Assembly: GCA_016795285.1 (NCBI GenBank)
Contig: JAEUIC010000025.1
Span: forward strand, 62,001 to 126,000
Reading direction: 5' to 3'
Origin: Planctomycetota bacterium
Lineage (GTDB): Bacteria > Planctomycetota > B15-G4 > SIAN01
DNA length: 64,000 nt
Shown here piece by piece: positions 17,075-26,269 of this stretch. Within the stretch, counting starts at the first letter, position 1. Each line of letters begins with the position of its first letter. The notes under the pieces are model-generated. The model did no database searches. It saw only the letters and a program-made list of their open reading frames with translations, and was not told where the DNA came from. The position numbers and the translations under genes are program-made.

Positions 17075-17664
17075 GGCGGCGCGTCGCCCTTCCACTCGAC
17101 GCTGCGGCGCGCCTCGACGCCGACCGCCGCGACGGCGCGCTCGGCGACGAAGCGGACGAGGTCGGCGATCGTCTGCGGGCGCGCGTAGAAGCCGGGCGCG
17201 GCCGGCAGCACGGTGGCGCCCGCGCGCGCGAGGCGCGTCAAGTTCTCGAGGTGGAGCAGCGAGAGCGGCGTCTCGCGCACGACCAGCACCAGCGGGCGGC
17301 GCTCCTTCAGCTGCACGTCGGCCGCGCGCTCGATGAGCGCATCGGAGAGGCCGGCGGCGATGCGCCCCGCGCTCCCCATCGAGCACGGCGCGACGATCAT
17401 CCCGCGCACCGGGCAGCTGCCCGACGCGATGGCGGCGCCGATGTCGTCGTGGCGATGGAGCGTCACCGCGGCGGCGCGTGCGCCGAGCCACTGCTCGAGC
17501 GCGGGACGCGTCCAGCCGGCGTCGAGTTCGTCGCGCGCGACGCGCTCGGCCGGCGGGCTCGCCACCAGGTCGACGGGGACGTCGGCCGCGAGCAGCGTCT
17601 CGACGACGGCCCGCCCGTAGACGGCGCCCGAGGCGCCGGTGATCGCGACGACGACGCGCTTCAT
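17071..17664 (-). CDS. ubiX: Flavin prenyltransferase UbiX
   Basis: A 197-residue flavoprotein of typical length. It starts RVVVAITGASGAVYGRAVVE (FMN-binding), continues with GMIVAPCSMGSAGRIAAGL, KERRPLVLVVRETPLSLLHL and GATVLPAAPGFYARPQTI, all conserved in UbiX/Pad1. UbiX attaches a dimethylallyl group to FMN to make the prenylated cofactor of UbiD-type decarboxylases. No ubiD is in the window. The ATG at 17664 overlaps the stop of the CPBP-protease gene, and the stop overlaps the ubiA start, so the genes are translated as a coupled chain. Confidence 0.95.
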   Translation of the reverse strand: MKRVVVAITGASGAVYGRAVVETLLAADVPVDLVASPPAERVARDELDAGWTRPALEQWLGARAAAVTLHRHDDIGAAIASGSCPVRGMIVAPCSMGSAGRIAAGLSDALIERAADVQLKERRPLVLVVRETPLSLLHLENLTRLARAGATVLPAAPGFYARPQTIADLVRFVAERAVAAVGVEARRSVEWKGDAPP

Positions 17665-18437
17665 GCGGCGGCTCCCGGCCCGCTCAGGTCGCAGAGGATG
17701 TCGTAGAAGGCGTGGAGGTAGGCGCAGAGCGCGAGTCCGCGCCAGCTGAAGATCAGCCCGAGCGCGACCCCCGCCGCCGCGCGGAACGCGAAGATGCCGG
17801 CGACGAACGGCTCGCCCTGCGGCCCCAAGTGGTGGTAGCCGCTGAAGAGCAGCGACGAGACCAGCAGCGCGCTGCCGAGCGCGACGCGCCGCGACAAGCC
17901 GAGCCCGCGGTGGAGGAACGCGAAGCCGCCCGCGAGCAGCAGGAAGCGGAAGACCAGCTCCTCGTAGACGCCCGCGCCGATCGAGAGCAGGATCCGCTCG
18001 ACGAGCGGCGGCGCGGCCGGCGGCGCGGCCACCGACGCGCCGCTCGCGGCGTCGAAGCTCGCCTGCGCGGCGAGGCCGGCGCCGTCGACGATCGCGCCGA
18101 CCAATGGCCCGAGCAGCAAGGCGAGCAGCGTCGCCTCGAGCAGGAAGAGCGGGTAGAGCCGCAGCGCGGGCACGTCGCGCCGCCCCAACCGGATGGCGAC
18201 GAAGAGGACGCCGAGCAGCACCGCGCGCTGGATCCACGGTCCGAACTCGCCGAACAACCCTGCGGCGAGCTTGAGCGAGAGCTCGGCGGAGTTGCGCAGG
18301 TCGCTGCCGGTCATCTGCAGCCCGACCTCGTACGCGGTGAGCAGCGGGAGCAGGTAGGCGATCGAGACGGTCACGCCGCGCGTGAGGCGCAGGTAGCTCT
18401 GCAGATCGAGCGCCCGGGCCGTCCTTCGCGCCGCCAT
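17661..18437 (-). CDS. CPBP-family intramembrane metalloprotease
   Basis: A 258-residue polytopic membrane protein. The C-terminal half has the CPBP (Rce1-like/Abi) active-site pattern: GAGVYEELVFRFLLLAGGF with the Glu-Glu pair, FSGYHHLG with the His, and YLHAFYDILCDL with the His-x3-Asp. Family members are membrane proteases or protease-like proteins; the substrate is unknown. The ATG at 18437 is followed by AARRTARALDLQSYL; the frame is open further upstream, but that extension is rich in Arg and Ser and has no membrane or domain character. It is the first gene of the operon that continues through ubiX, ubiA, holA and mutL. Confidence 0.85.
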   Translation of the reverse strand: MAARRTARALDLQSYLRLTRGVTVSIAYLLPLLTAYEVGLQMTGSDLRNSAELSLKLAAGLFGEFGPWIQRAVLLGVLFVAIRLGRRDVPALRLYPLFLLEATLLALLLGPLVGAIVDGAGLAAQASFDAASGASVAAPPAAPPLVERILLSIGAGVYEELVFRFLLLAGGFAFLHRGLGLSRRVALGSALLVSSLLFSGYHHLGPQGEPFVAGIFAFRAAAGVALGLIFSWRGLALCAYLHAFYDILCDLSGPGAAA

Positions 18438-18597
18438 CCCGTGATCCGCCTCGCTCTCTCGTTCCACCCGGGCGCGAGTCGCTCGCCCTGCGCCCTCGGT
18501 CGCGACGGGCGGGACACTACCACACGGCAACGACCGCGAACGACCTCGCAGGACGTCGAACGACCTCGCTGGCGTCGCGCGGCAGGCGGACGCTGAC

Positions 18598-18641
18598 GCC
18601 CACGCGCCGCCCACGCGCCGCCCACGCGCCGCCCACGCGCC
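18598..18641 (+). repeat. Four perfect 11-bp tandem repeats
   Basis: GCCCACGCGCC is repeated four times without mismatch in intergenic DNA, directly downstream of the terminator hairpin of the minus-strand lipoprotein gene. Confidence 0.95.
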
Positions 18642-18648
18642 GACAACG

Positions 18649-18689
18649 GCGCGAGCCGCGGCGACCTCGAGGGTCTCCGCGGCTCGCGC
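18649..18689 (-). terminator. GC-rich hairpin after giant lipoprotein 1
   Basis: Arms of 13 bp (18649-18661 and 18677-18689) pair perfectly, and the 15-nt loop can form a further GACC/GGTC stem. It stands about 50 bp past the stop codon. There is no U-run, so termination would rest on hairpin strength alone. Confidence 0.55.
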
Positions 18690-18714
18690 GCGAAATCGAA
18701 TGCTCTCGTTCGTA

Positions 18715-18734
18715 CCGCGGGCCGGTTCCCGCGG
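18715..18734 (-). terminator. Short hairpin directly after stop codon
   Basis: CCGCGGG (18715-18721) pairs with CCCGCGG (18728-18734) across a six-base loop, immediately past the stop of giant lipoprotein 1. It may act together with the larger hairpin further downstream. Confidence 0.4.
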
Positions 18735-18740
18735 CTCCGG

Positions 18741-21700
18741 TCACTGGCTGTCGTAGTACCCGACGAGCTTGCGGACGCCGACGCCGGTGCGCTCCTTCAG
18801 CTCGCCGAGCTGAGCACCGATGCGGATCGGGTCGAGGACCTGGATGCGGTCCGAATCCTCGAAGGCGACGTACATGCGGTCGGGCTCGACCACCGGCAGG
18901 TGCGGCGCGCGCGGGTCGGGCGGCTGCACGAACTGGATCGGGTGGCGGGAGTTCTTGCCGCCGAAGCCCGGGGTGCCGCGGCCGTCCTGGCTCGGCGGCT
19001 GCGTGGTCAGCAGCGAGTAGGAGTCGTAGCGGAAGTCGGTGAGCACCACCGAGCTCGGCTTGCTGCCGAGCAGCGGCGTCTGGCCGGCCGCGCCCCACTG
19101 CCCGACCACCGAGAACTCGCGGACGTTGAAGCCCGGCGGGATGAAGAAGGTGCCCGGCGGCAGCACGCACGGCAGCGGGCCGAAGAGCGCCTGGTGGGTG
19201 AACATGATGTGGCTCACGAGGCCGGCGCCGGCGTTGTTGCGGTGCGTGACGAAGACGCCGCCCGCGTAGAGGCCCTGGTCGTTCGCGTAGGGCGAATAGA
19301 CCAGCCCGCGCGGCTCGAAGATCTCGACGTCGCTGCCGGTCGTCGGCAGCGAGCCGAGCACGTTGTTGCAGCCGATGCCCTGCGGACCGTCGGGGCCCGA
19401 CTCGTAGACGACGACGTTGTTGCCGGTGAAGTTGGCGATGTAGCCGAAGTAGACGCCCGCGCTCCAGCCGAAGCCGTTCTGCCGCGCGGTCAGCACGACG
19501 TCGCGCGGCCCGTCGATCAAGGCGTCGAGCGTCTTGCGGACGGTCAGCGTGCCGAGTTCCACGATGCTGATCGTGTTGTCGAGCGAGTTGACCACGAAGA
19601 CGTCTTCGCCGTTGCCCTGGCAGGAGATCGTGGTCGGGCCGCGGCCCACCGGGATCTGCGCGAGCTCGGTGTGGAAGTCGGGCTGGGTCGGATCGGCGCC
19701 GATCACCGACATCGTGTCGTTGCCGGCGTTGGCCGTGAAGATGAAGCGGTTGTTCGGCATCACGGCGACACCCGACGGCTGCGGCAGGTCGAGGGTCGTG
19801 ATGATCTGGAAGGTGTTCGAGTTCACCACCTGCAGGAGGCCGGCGGTCGCGTCGACCGCGTAGAGGTAGTTGCCGACCTGCTGGCGTGCGGCGTAGGCGA
19901 CGACGGCGGTGCCGGTCTGCGGGCTCGGGCCGTTGACGGCGCCGCCCGTCGGGGCGTCATCCGCGTCGATCGGGTTCACCTTGTCGGGCACCACGAAGTT
20001 GTAGCTCGACTGCGTGCCGGCCCAGACCTCCTCGCCCTCGATCATGCGCGCCTTGGCGAGCGGCGCGTTCTGGTCGATCAGGATGTCGATCGGGTTCAGG
20101 CCGACCCAGTAGCGCAGCGGCGGCGGGTTCGGGATCGGCGGATCGCCGAGCGCGTTGCGCGAGAGGCCACCGCCCCAGAAGAACGAGGTGTGGAAGCCGG
20201 GCGAGTTGAAGACGCTCTGCGTGTCGGCGATCGCGGCGTCGAGGAAGTCGCCCACCACGAGGTCGGCCACCACGCCGAGCGTGCCGTCGTTGGTGCCGGT
20301 GAGGATCACGTCGCCGTCGGCGTTGCGCACCAGCGTCTCGAAGCCCGACGACATCTCGTTGATGCCCGGGATCGGGGTGCCGACGTTGCCGACGTCGTTC
20401 GGCCCGCCCTGCCACGACTCGCCGCCGATCGAGAAGCCGGGGCCGTAGATGAAGCTCCCGGTGCCGACCGGCCACGAGTAGCGGTTGCCCTTGCCGAGGA
20501 TCGCGGTGGTCGAGGTCGAACCGGAGCGCGAGATGATGGCCGCGTGGCGGTAGTCGCTCGCGCCGTGGCCGGGGGTGTTGGTCGTGAAGCCCTGGCCGTT
20601 CAAGTCGACGGCGCCGATGCCGTTGCCGCCGATCGGCAGCCAGTAGAAGACCTCCGGGGAGACCGGCGCGCAGGCCGGCGCGCGCCCCTTGCCGACCGCG
20701 AAGATGCCGCGCACGTCGGCGCCCGAGAGGTGGAGGTTCCCGAACAGGTCGCTCGCCGAGAAGGGCGTCAGGTTCGCGTCGCGGTTGCCGTTGCCGTCGA
20801 CCACCACGATGTTGATGGTGCGCGACGCCGGCAGGTCGACGAGCGGGGTGACGATGTAGGCGGCGAGGTTGTTCGAGTTGAGCGGCCGCACGTCGCACGG
20901 CAGGAAGAGCTGCGAGCGGTTGACGTTCAGCGTCGCCGTGATGTGCGTGTTGGGCAGCGGCTTCGAGGGCGGGTTGCCCGGCAGCGGCAGGCGCGGCAGG
21001 TTGCCGAGGAACGGCGTGCCGTCGAGTTCCGCCGACTTCCCGACGGTGGTCGGGATGCACGGCTCGTTGAAGCGCACGATGAAGCGCGTCGTCGGCGCGC
21101 ACTTCGACGCGTCGAGCGGATCGGCGGGGTCGGGCGTGTCGGCGCTGATCGAGACGATCTTCGGGCCGATGATGTCGAGCAGCGAGCTGTTGAGGACGTT
21201 CACCGTGTAGAAGGCGTCGATCGTGCGACCGTTCAGCTCGCCGAGCGAGACGCGCATGACGGTGATGTCGGTCGTCGTCGGGTTCGAGTCGCTGTCGGTC
21301 GTCGATCCGCCGAACGCGGCGACGGTCGCAAGGTCGCCGTCGCCGTCGTCGGCGACGTAGAGGATCACGCCCGGGCCGAGGTTGCGGTCCGCGCCGCTGC
21401 CCGAGAGGTCCTTCGGGAAGCCGGGGTCGTTGCCGCGGAAGCGGCCGGTCGAGTCGACGCCGTTCACCAGCGCGATGCCCGGCACGTGGGCGCCGATCGC
21501 GTCGGTGATGACGAGGTTGCCGTTCAACTGGGAGAACGGGCGGTAGACCGGATCGGGCGACGTGATGTCGTGCCGGTCGACCACGAACGGCACCTCGAGC
21601 CGGATGAACTGGTTGGTGGTGGTGCTGGTCGGCATCGTCGGCGGCTTGATCGCGCCACCCGAGGAGTTGGCCTCCTCCGGGGTCTGCGAGTACTTGCCGG

Positions 21701-21851
21701 TCGGACCGAACAGCGTGATCACGGGGTCGTCGAGCTCATCGCCCCGACCGCCTCCCGCGCCCCCGCCACCTCCCCCGCATGCCGAAACCCCGAGCACGGC
21801 CAGGGTCGCGACCCCGACCACCCACCCCTTCCGCGTCCAATCGCGAATCAT
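18741..21851 (-). CDS. Giant Gly-rich beta-propeller lipoprotein 1
   Basis: A 1036-residue lipoprotein: signal peptide ending VSAC, then a run of glycines, then DDPVITLFGPTGKYSQTPEEA. A beta-rich region includes FIVRFNEPC, an Ig-like (Big_5/SbsA-type) signature. Next comes VSPEVFYWLPIGGNGIGAVD and a conserved MIEGEEVWAG segment. The last 400 residues form a YVTN-type beta-propeller (YLYAVDATAGLLQVVNSNTF, FIFTANAGNDTMSVI, VFVVNSLDNTISIVE). The extreme end is VRKLVGYYDSQ. Two close paralogues lie upstream. GGAG sits five bases before the chosen ATG at 21851; a GTG five codons earlier is also possible. Cell-surface location is likely; function unknown. Confidence 0.85.
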   Translation of the reverse strand: MIRDWTRKGWVVGVATLAVLGVSACGGGGGGAGGGRGDELDDPVITLFGPTGKYSQTPEEANSSGGAIKPPTMPTSTTTNQFIRLEVPFVVDRHDITSPDPVYRPFSQLNGNLVITDAIGAHVPGIALVNGVDSTGRFRGNDPGFPKDLSGSGADRNLGPGVILYVADDGDGDLATVAAFGGSTTDSDSNPTTTDITVMRVSLGELNGRTIDAFYTVNVLNSSLLDIIGPKIVSISADTPDPADPLDASKCAPTTRFIVRFNEPCIPTTVGKSAELDGTPFLGNLPRLPLPGNPPSKPLPNTHITATLNVNRSQLFLPCDVRPLNSNNLAAYIVTPLVDLPASRTINIVVVDGNGNRDANLTPFSASDLFGNLHLSGADVRGIFAVGKGRAPACAPVSPEVFYWLPIGGNGIGAVDLNGQGFTTNTPGHGASDYRHAAIISRSGSTSTTAILGKGNRYSWPVGTGSFIYGPGFSIGGESWQGGPNDVGNVGTPIPGINEMSSGFETLVRNADGDVILTGTNDGTLGVVADLVVGDFLDAAIADTQSVFNSPGFHTSFFWGGGLSRNALGDPPIPNPPPLRYWVGLNPIDILIDQNAPLAKARMIEGEEVWAGTQSSYNFVVPDKVNPIDADDAPTGGAVNGPSPQTGTAVVAYAARQQVGNYLYAVDATAGLLQVVNSNTFQIITTLDLPQPSGVAVMPNNRFIFTANAGNDTMSVIGADPTQPDFHTELAQIPVGRGPTTISCQGNGEDVFVVNSLDNTISIVELGTLTVRKTLDALIDGPRDVVLTARQNGFGWSAGVYFGYIANFTGNNVVVYESGPDGPQGIGCNNVLGSLPTTGSDVEIFEPRGLVYSPYANDQGLYAGGVFVTHRNNAGAGLVSHIMFTHQALFGPLPCVLPPGTFFIPPGFNVREFSVVGQWGAAGQTPLLGSKPSSVVLTDFRYDSYSLLTTQPPSQDGRGTPGFGGKNSRHPIQFVQPPDPRAPHLPVVEPDRMYVAFEDSDRIQVLDPIRIGAQLGELKERTGVGVRKLVGYYDSQ

Positions 21852-21921
21852 GGGTTCTCCGAACACGGCGAATCTCCAAGGTACGGCACGCGCGCCTGAC
21901 GGCGCGTCGTCGAACGTTCAG

Positions 21922-22737
21922 TCAAGCCACGCAGCGCTCGCGCGTCGGCTCCGCAGCTCGTGCTGCGGTCGCGCGCTTCGTCCCGGAGATCAAGCCGACG
22001 GCGCCGAACAGCAGGCGCTCGCAGCGGACCTCCTCGCATCCGGAGGCCGCGAACCAGGTCGCGACCTCGTCCATCCCGGCGAACGACTCGACCGACTCCG
22101 GCAGGTAGCGATACGCATCGATCGCGGCGCCCCGCGCCACCAGTCGCCCGATGCGCGGCAGCACATGCCGGAAGTAGGCCTTGAACAGGGTCCCGCCGAG
22201 CCCGCGGCCCGGCGCGAAGAACTCGAGCACGACCAACCGGCCGCCTGGCGCCAGCAGGCGCGCCAGCTCGCCGATCCCGGCGCGCGGGTCGACGAGGTTG
22301 CGCAGCCCGAAGGCCACGGTCACCGCGTCGTAGGCGCCGCTGCGGGCGGGCAGCCGCAGCGCGTCCCCCACCGCGAAGCCCGCCTTGCCGGTCGCCGACC
22401 GCTTCGTGAGCGCCCGCGCGAGCATCGCCGGCGCGAAGTCGAACCCCACCACCCAGCGCGTCCGCGCATCGCCCGCGAGCGCGAGCGCGAGGTCGCCCGT
22501 CCCGCAGCACGCATCCGCCACCGTCGCACCGCTTCGCCCCGCCAGCGCTCGCGCCACCGCGAGCCGTCGCCAGCGGACGTCGCTGCCCGCGGAGAGGAGC
22601 CGGTTCAGCAGGTCGTAGCGAGGCGCGATCGCATCGAACATCCGCCGCACGTCCGCGCCCGACTTCTGGCGCGGATCGAGACGCTCCAGCGTCATGCTCG
22701 ATGTGCTGCTCGATGGGTTCACGACGCGCTCGCTCAC
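21922..22737 (-). CDS. ubiE: Demethylmenaquinone/ubiquinone C-methyltransferase
   Basis: A 271-residue SAM-dependent methyltransferase. It shows VRRMFDAIAPRYDLLNRLLS, the UbiE/MenG N-terminal signature, then VADACCGTGDLALALAG (SAM motif I), VTVAFGLRNLVDPRAGI and LVVLEFFAPG, and the end part YRYLPESVESFAGMDEVATW. It methylates the quinone ring in the last steps of menaquinone or ubiquinone synthesis, in line with ubiA and ubiX nearby. MTLERLD at 22695 is an alternative start. The gene lies between giant lipoproteins 1 and 2, 37 bp after the latter, and may share its transcript. Confidence 0.94.
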   Translation of the reverse strand: MSERVVNPSSSTSSMTLERLDPRQKSGADVRRMFDAIAPRYDLLNRLLSAGSDVRWRRLAVARALAGRSGATVADACCGTGDLALALAGDARTRWVVGFDFAPAMLARALTKRSATGKAGFAVGDALRLPARSGAYDAVTVAFGLRNLVDPRAGIGELARLLAPGGRLVVLEFFAPGRGLGGTLFKAYFRHVLPRIGRLVARGAAIDAYRYLPESVESFAGMDEVATWFAASGCEEVRCERLLFGAVGLISGTKRATAARAAEPTRERCVA

Positions 22738-22774
22738 CGTCCACTCACAGCCGCCAGCGACACGACGGACGGCA

Positions 22775-25700
22775 TCACTGCCGCCAGAACGTGCCGAGCT
22801 TCTTGGTGCCCGAACCGCCGTGGCCCTCGATCGTCTTCAGCACGAGGCCCGCCTGCGTCGGCGACAGCACCTGGATCTCGTCGGTGTCGTCGAAGCTGAC
22901 GTAGAGCCGGTCCGGCGCCAGCGCCATCGCGGCGGCGAACGACTGCAGGCGCAGGAAGTTCTTCGAGTTGATCCCGCCCGAGCGCTCCGGTTGCGGCGCA
23001 TCGCCGACGCCGCCGAAGTTCGGCGAGGCCGACGGGTCGGTCCGGTAGCTCTGCGTGTTCATGTCGGCCAACGCCACGTCGGACGGCAGGTCGCCGGCGA
23101 GGACCGAGTTCGTCGTCGCGCCCCACGTGCCGGTGATCTCGAAGACGCGATCGGTGAAACCCGGCGGCAGGAAGAAGCCCGGCGGCACCTGGATCACGAG
23201 CGGTCCGAAGACCGCCTGCTGGGTGAACTGGATGTGGGAGACGCGGCCGTTGCCGAGGTCGTCGCGGTGCGCCACGAAGACGCCGCCGGCGAACAGGCCG
23301 AGCGGGTTGGCGAACGGCGAGAAGCAGAGGCCGCGCGGCGCGATCATCTGCTCGGCGTCGTCGTCGTTCGGGAGCGAGCCGCGGATGTTGTCGATGCCGA
23401 TGCCGCGCGGGCCGTCCGGCCCCGACTCGTAGACCACGACGGTGTTGCCGATCGCGTTCGAGATGTAGGCGAAGTAGAGGCCGCACGCCCAGCCCGACGG
23501 ATGGGGCGCGCTCGGCTGCTCCTGGCGCGGCGACACCTCGACGTCCCACGGGCCGCTGATCAGCGCGTCGAGCGTCTTGCGGACCGTCAGCGAGGCGGGG
23601 TCGATCACCGAGACCGTGTCGCCGAGGTAGTTGCACACGAAGATGTCCTCGTGCTCGCCCTGCACGGCGACGGCGCGCGGTCCGATTCCGGTGGCGACGC
23701 GGGCGATCTCGCGATGGAAGTTCGGCGAGCTCGGATCGGAGGAGATCACCGAGAGGCTGTCGTTCGAGAAGTTGGTGACGTAGAGGAACTCCATGTCGGG
23801 CGAGATCGCGAGCCCGGTCGGATCGGGCAGCGAGATGCTCGAGATGACCCGCATGGTGTTGGAGTTGACCGCGTGCACCTCGCGCGTCGACGCGTCGGTC
23901 ACGTAGAGGAAGTTGCCGATCTGCTGGCGCGACGCGAACGAGAAGCTCGACGTCGCCGACTGGTGGCCCGGGCCGTTGCCCCAGCACCCCTTCTGCGGGC
24001 CGACCGCGAAGGGCGGCAGGAGCTTGTCGGGGGTGGTCGACGGGTTGACCGGGTTGCTGCGCAGCTGGACGTAGCCGTTGAAGACCGGGGCGAAGGCGCC
24101 GGCGCCGACCACGCCGGAGATGGCGTTCGGGCCGTTCGGCCGGAAGCCGGTCCAGACCTCGTCGCCCTCGATCAGCACGCCCGGAGTGCCCGGCGCGTTC
24201 GGATCGAAGTTGACGTCGACCTGCGGCAGGCCGACCCAGTAGCGGGTGGGCGGCGGGTTCGGGATCGGCGGATCGGAGATGACGTTGCGGCCGAGCGTGC
24301 CGGCGCCGCCGAAGAAGCTCAGGTGCAACGCGACGTTCGCGCGCTGGTTGAACTTGTCGAAGTAGATGCGGTCGAGGAAGTCGCCGACCACCATGTCCTG
24401 GACGTTCCCGACCACGCCGAAGTCGCGGCCGGTCAGGATCGCATCGCCGTTGCTGTCACGGCAGAGCGTCTCGAAGCCGCTCGACCCCTCGTTGATGCCC
24501 GGGACCGGAGTGCCGGGGTTGCCGAGGTCGTTCGGCGCGAACCACTCGTCGGGGAACTCGGTCGCACCCCGCGACGCGTTCTGCACCGGGCCGTACGGGA
24601 AGGAGCCGAGGCCGACCGGGTAGTAGAAGCGGTTGTGCGCGAACTCCCGCATCGGCGCCAGCGTGCACGGATCGACCGGCGTCGGCGCGTTGCCCGGATA
24701 GGCGATCAGCCCGATGCCGCTCGTGGTGTTGAGGCCGCCAGGATTGCGCTCGCATCCGATCGTGTCGGTCCACGAGACGGTGACGATCGGCGCGACGGCG
24801 AAGGCGTCGGGGCGATTCGCGAAGCTGTTGGCGCCCGGGGTGTTGGTCCCGAGGCCGTGGCCGTTCAGGTCGATCGCGCCGAGGCCGTCGCCGGACGACG
24901 GCGCGAAGTAGACGACTTCCGGCGACACCGGGATGTTGACGACCGCCGGGCCGGGGCCGACCGAGAAGGTGACCGTGTGGTCGACCCCTTCGCCGACGCC
25001 ATCGCCCGTCGTGTCCTGGCCGTCGTAGACGTTGCCGGCGAGGTCGGTCGCCGCGACGTTGTTGGTGGTCAGCGACCGGATCAGCACGTCCACCGACGAG
25101 TTGGACGGCAGCGCGATCAGCGGCGTGAAGCGATAGGTGGTCAGGTTGTTGACGTTCAGCGGTTCGCAGTCGAACGGGACGAACAAGGTCCCGACGTTCA
25201 GGTTGACCGTCGCGATGATCGCCGACGGAGGCAGGTTGGCCGAGAGGAGCGGGTTGGGCATGTTCCCGTCGAAGGGCGCCCCGTTCAGCACCGCCGACTT
25301 GCCGACCGAGCGCGGCACCAGCGGCTCGGAGAACTGCACGATCAATGCGCCGGTCGCCGAGGTCGAGTTGACGTTGAAGGGATCGAGAGGATTGCGCTCC
25401 TCCGAGCCGATCGAGACGACGAACGGCGGGCGCGTGTCGCTGTTGCCGATCGAGAACGTCCACGCGGCATCCGTGGTGATCCCGTTCACCGAGAAGACGT
25501 TCACGCGGACCGTGTCGATGGTCGAGGTGGTCGTCTCGAGGATCGTGTTCGGGTTGCCCGGATCGGGCTGGTAGCCGCCGAACGGAGCCGGGGTCGCGAG
25601 CGACCCGTCCGCATCGGCGATGAACAGGAAGACCCGCTTGCCGAGGTTCTGGTCGCGCCCCGACGTGGTCAGGTCATGCGGGAAGCCCACCGCCGTGCTG

Positions 25701-26158
25701 CGATCGACGCCGAACGCGTCGCGGCCGTTGATGAGCGCGAGCCCCGGCACGTGCGCGCCGGTCGGATCGACGATCGTGATGTTGCCGTTCAGGTAGGAGA
25801 ACGCTTCGAGGTTGGCCGACGAGTCGAGGATCGTGGTCGGATCGATGTCGAAGGGGAACTCGATCCGGAACCAGTGGTTGTCGGTGGTCACCGACGCCGC
25901 GAACGACGGCGGCGGAGCGGCGCCGGCGCCGCTGTTCGCCTCGGTCGGCGTCTGCGACAGCTTTCCGGGCGTTCCGACCAGCAGGAACGGGACGTCGTTG
26001 ACGTTGCCGCCTGCATCCGAGGAGCCACCGCCACCGCCGCCGCACCCCTGCAGCAACGCGGTCGCCAGCAGCGCCCCTGTGAACATCAGCCCTTTGGACA
26101 CGCATCCAACGGGCACCCCGAGCACTCTCGTCGAGAGACGGATCGGCATCGCTCGCAT
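22775..26158 (-). CDS. Giant Gly-rich beta-propeller lipoprotein 2
   Basis: A 1127-residue paralogue of proteins 1 and 3. The signal peptide ends LLQGC, followed by glycines and VPFLLVGTPGKLSQTPTEAN. The block order is the same: FSYLNGNITIVDPTGAHVPG, an Ig-like LIVQFSEPLVPRSVG, VSPEVVYFAPSSGDGLGAID, GSSGFETLCRDSNGDAIL, MVVGDFLDRIYFDK and LIEGDEVWTG. A YVTN propeller (FLYVTDASTREVHAVNSNTM, FLYVTNFSNDSLSVIS) leads to the terminal KKLGTFWRQ. The ATG at 26158 has AGGAG ten bases upstream; an in-frame extension to 26269 would cover the promoter and is rejected. Function unknown. Confidence 0.85.
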   Translation of the reverse strand: MRAMPIRLSTRVLGVPVGCVSKGLMFTGALLATALLQGCGGGGGGSSDAGGNVNDVPFLLVGTPGKLSQTPTEANSGAGAAPPPSFAASVTTDNHWFRIEFPFDIDPTTILDSSANLEAFSYLNGNITIVDPTGAHVPGLALINGRDAFGVDRSTAVGFPHDLTTSGRDQNLGKRVFLFIADADGSLATPAPFGGYQPDPGNPNTILETTTSTIDTVRVNVFSVNGITTDAAWTFSIGNSDTRPPFVVSIGSEERNPLDPFNVNSTSATGALIVQFSEPLVPRSVGKSAVLNGAPFDGNMPNPLLSANLPPSAIIATVNLNVGTLFVPFDCEPLNVNNLTTYRFTPLIALPSNSSVDVLIRSLTTNNVAATDLAGNVYDGQDTTGDGVGEGVDHTVTFSVGPGPAVVNIPVSPEVVYFAPSSGDGLGAIDLNGHGLGTNTPGANSFANRPDAFAVAPIVTVSWTDTIGCERNPGGLNTTSGIGLIAYPGNAPTPVDPCTLAPMREFAHNRFYYPVGLGSFPYGPVQNASRGATEFPDEWFAPNDLGNPGTPVPGINEGSSGFETLCRDSNGDAILTGRDFGVVGNVQDMVVGDFLDRIYFDKFNQRANVALHLSFFGGAGTLGRNVISDPPIPNPPPTRYWVGLPQVDVNFDPNAPGTPGVLIEGDEVWTGFRPNGPNAISGVVGAGAFAPVFNGYVQLRSNPVNPSTTPDKLLPPFAVGPQKGCWGNGPGHQSATSSFSFASRQQIGNFLYVTDASTREVHAVNSNTMRVISSISLPDPTGLAISPDMEFLYVTNFSNDSLSVISSDPSSPNFHREIARVATGIGPRAVAVQGEHEDIFVCNYLGDTVSVIDPASLTVRKTLDALISGPWDVEVSPRQEQPSAPHPSGWACGLYFAYISNAIGNTVVVYESGPDGPRGIGIDNIRGSLPNDDDAEQMIAPRGLCFSPFANPLGLFAGGVFVAHRDDLGNGRVSHIQFTQQAVFGPLVIQVPPGFFLPPGFTDRVFEITGTWGATTNSVLAGDLPSDVALADMNTQSYRTDPSASPNFGGVGDAPQPERSGGINSKNFLRLQSFAAAMALAPDRLYVSFDDTDEIQVLSPTQAGLVLKTIEGHGGSGTKKLGTFWRQ

Positions 26159-26240
26159 TGCGCTCGCACTCCTGGATCGCTCGGTCGAACACGAGACCGC
26201 CGGCCAAGCTCGGTTGGCAGCGGCCGCGAAAGGGCGAGGT

Positions 26241-26269
26241 TTTATAGGGGCCCCCGGGGGAAGGGTCAA
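26241..26269 (-). promoter_or_regulatory. Promoter of giant lipoprotein 2
   Basis: On the minus strand TTGACC (26264-26269) and TATAAA (26241-26246) stand exactly 17 bp apart, a near-ideal housekeeping-type promoter. The spacer holds the palindrome CCCCCGGGGG. The start codon is about 80 bp downstream. The promoter of lipoprotein 3 has the same layout. Confidence 0.8.

Larger units (their letters stand above)
18438..18740. other. Intergenic region with repeats and hairpins
   Basis: About 300 bp without a gene between the CPBP operon start and the end of the first giant lipoprotein gene. It holds an 11-bp tandem array (18598-18641), two GC-rich hairpins listed separately, and an imperfect direct repeat of CGAACGACCTCGC near 18537-18570. 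A promoter for the CPBP operon must lie here, but no clear hexamers are seen. Confidence 0.6.
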
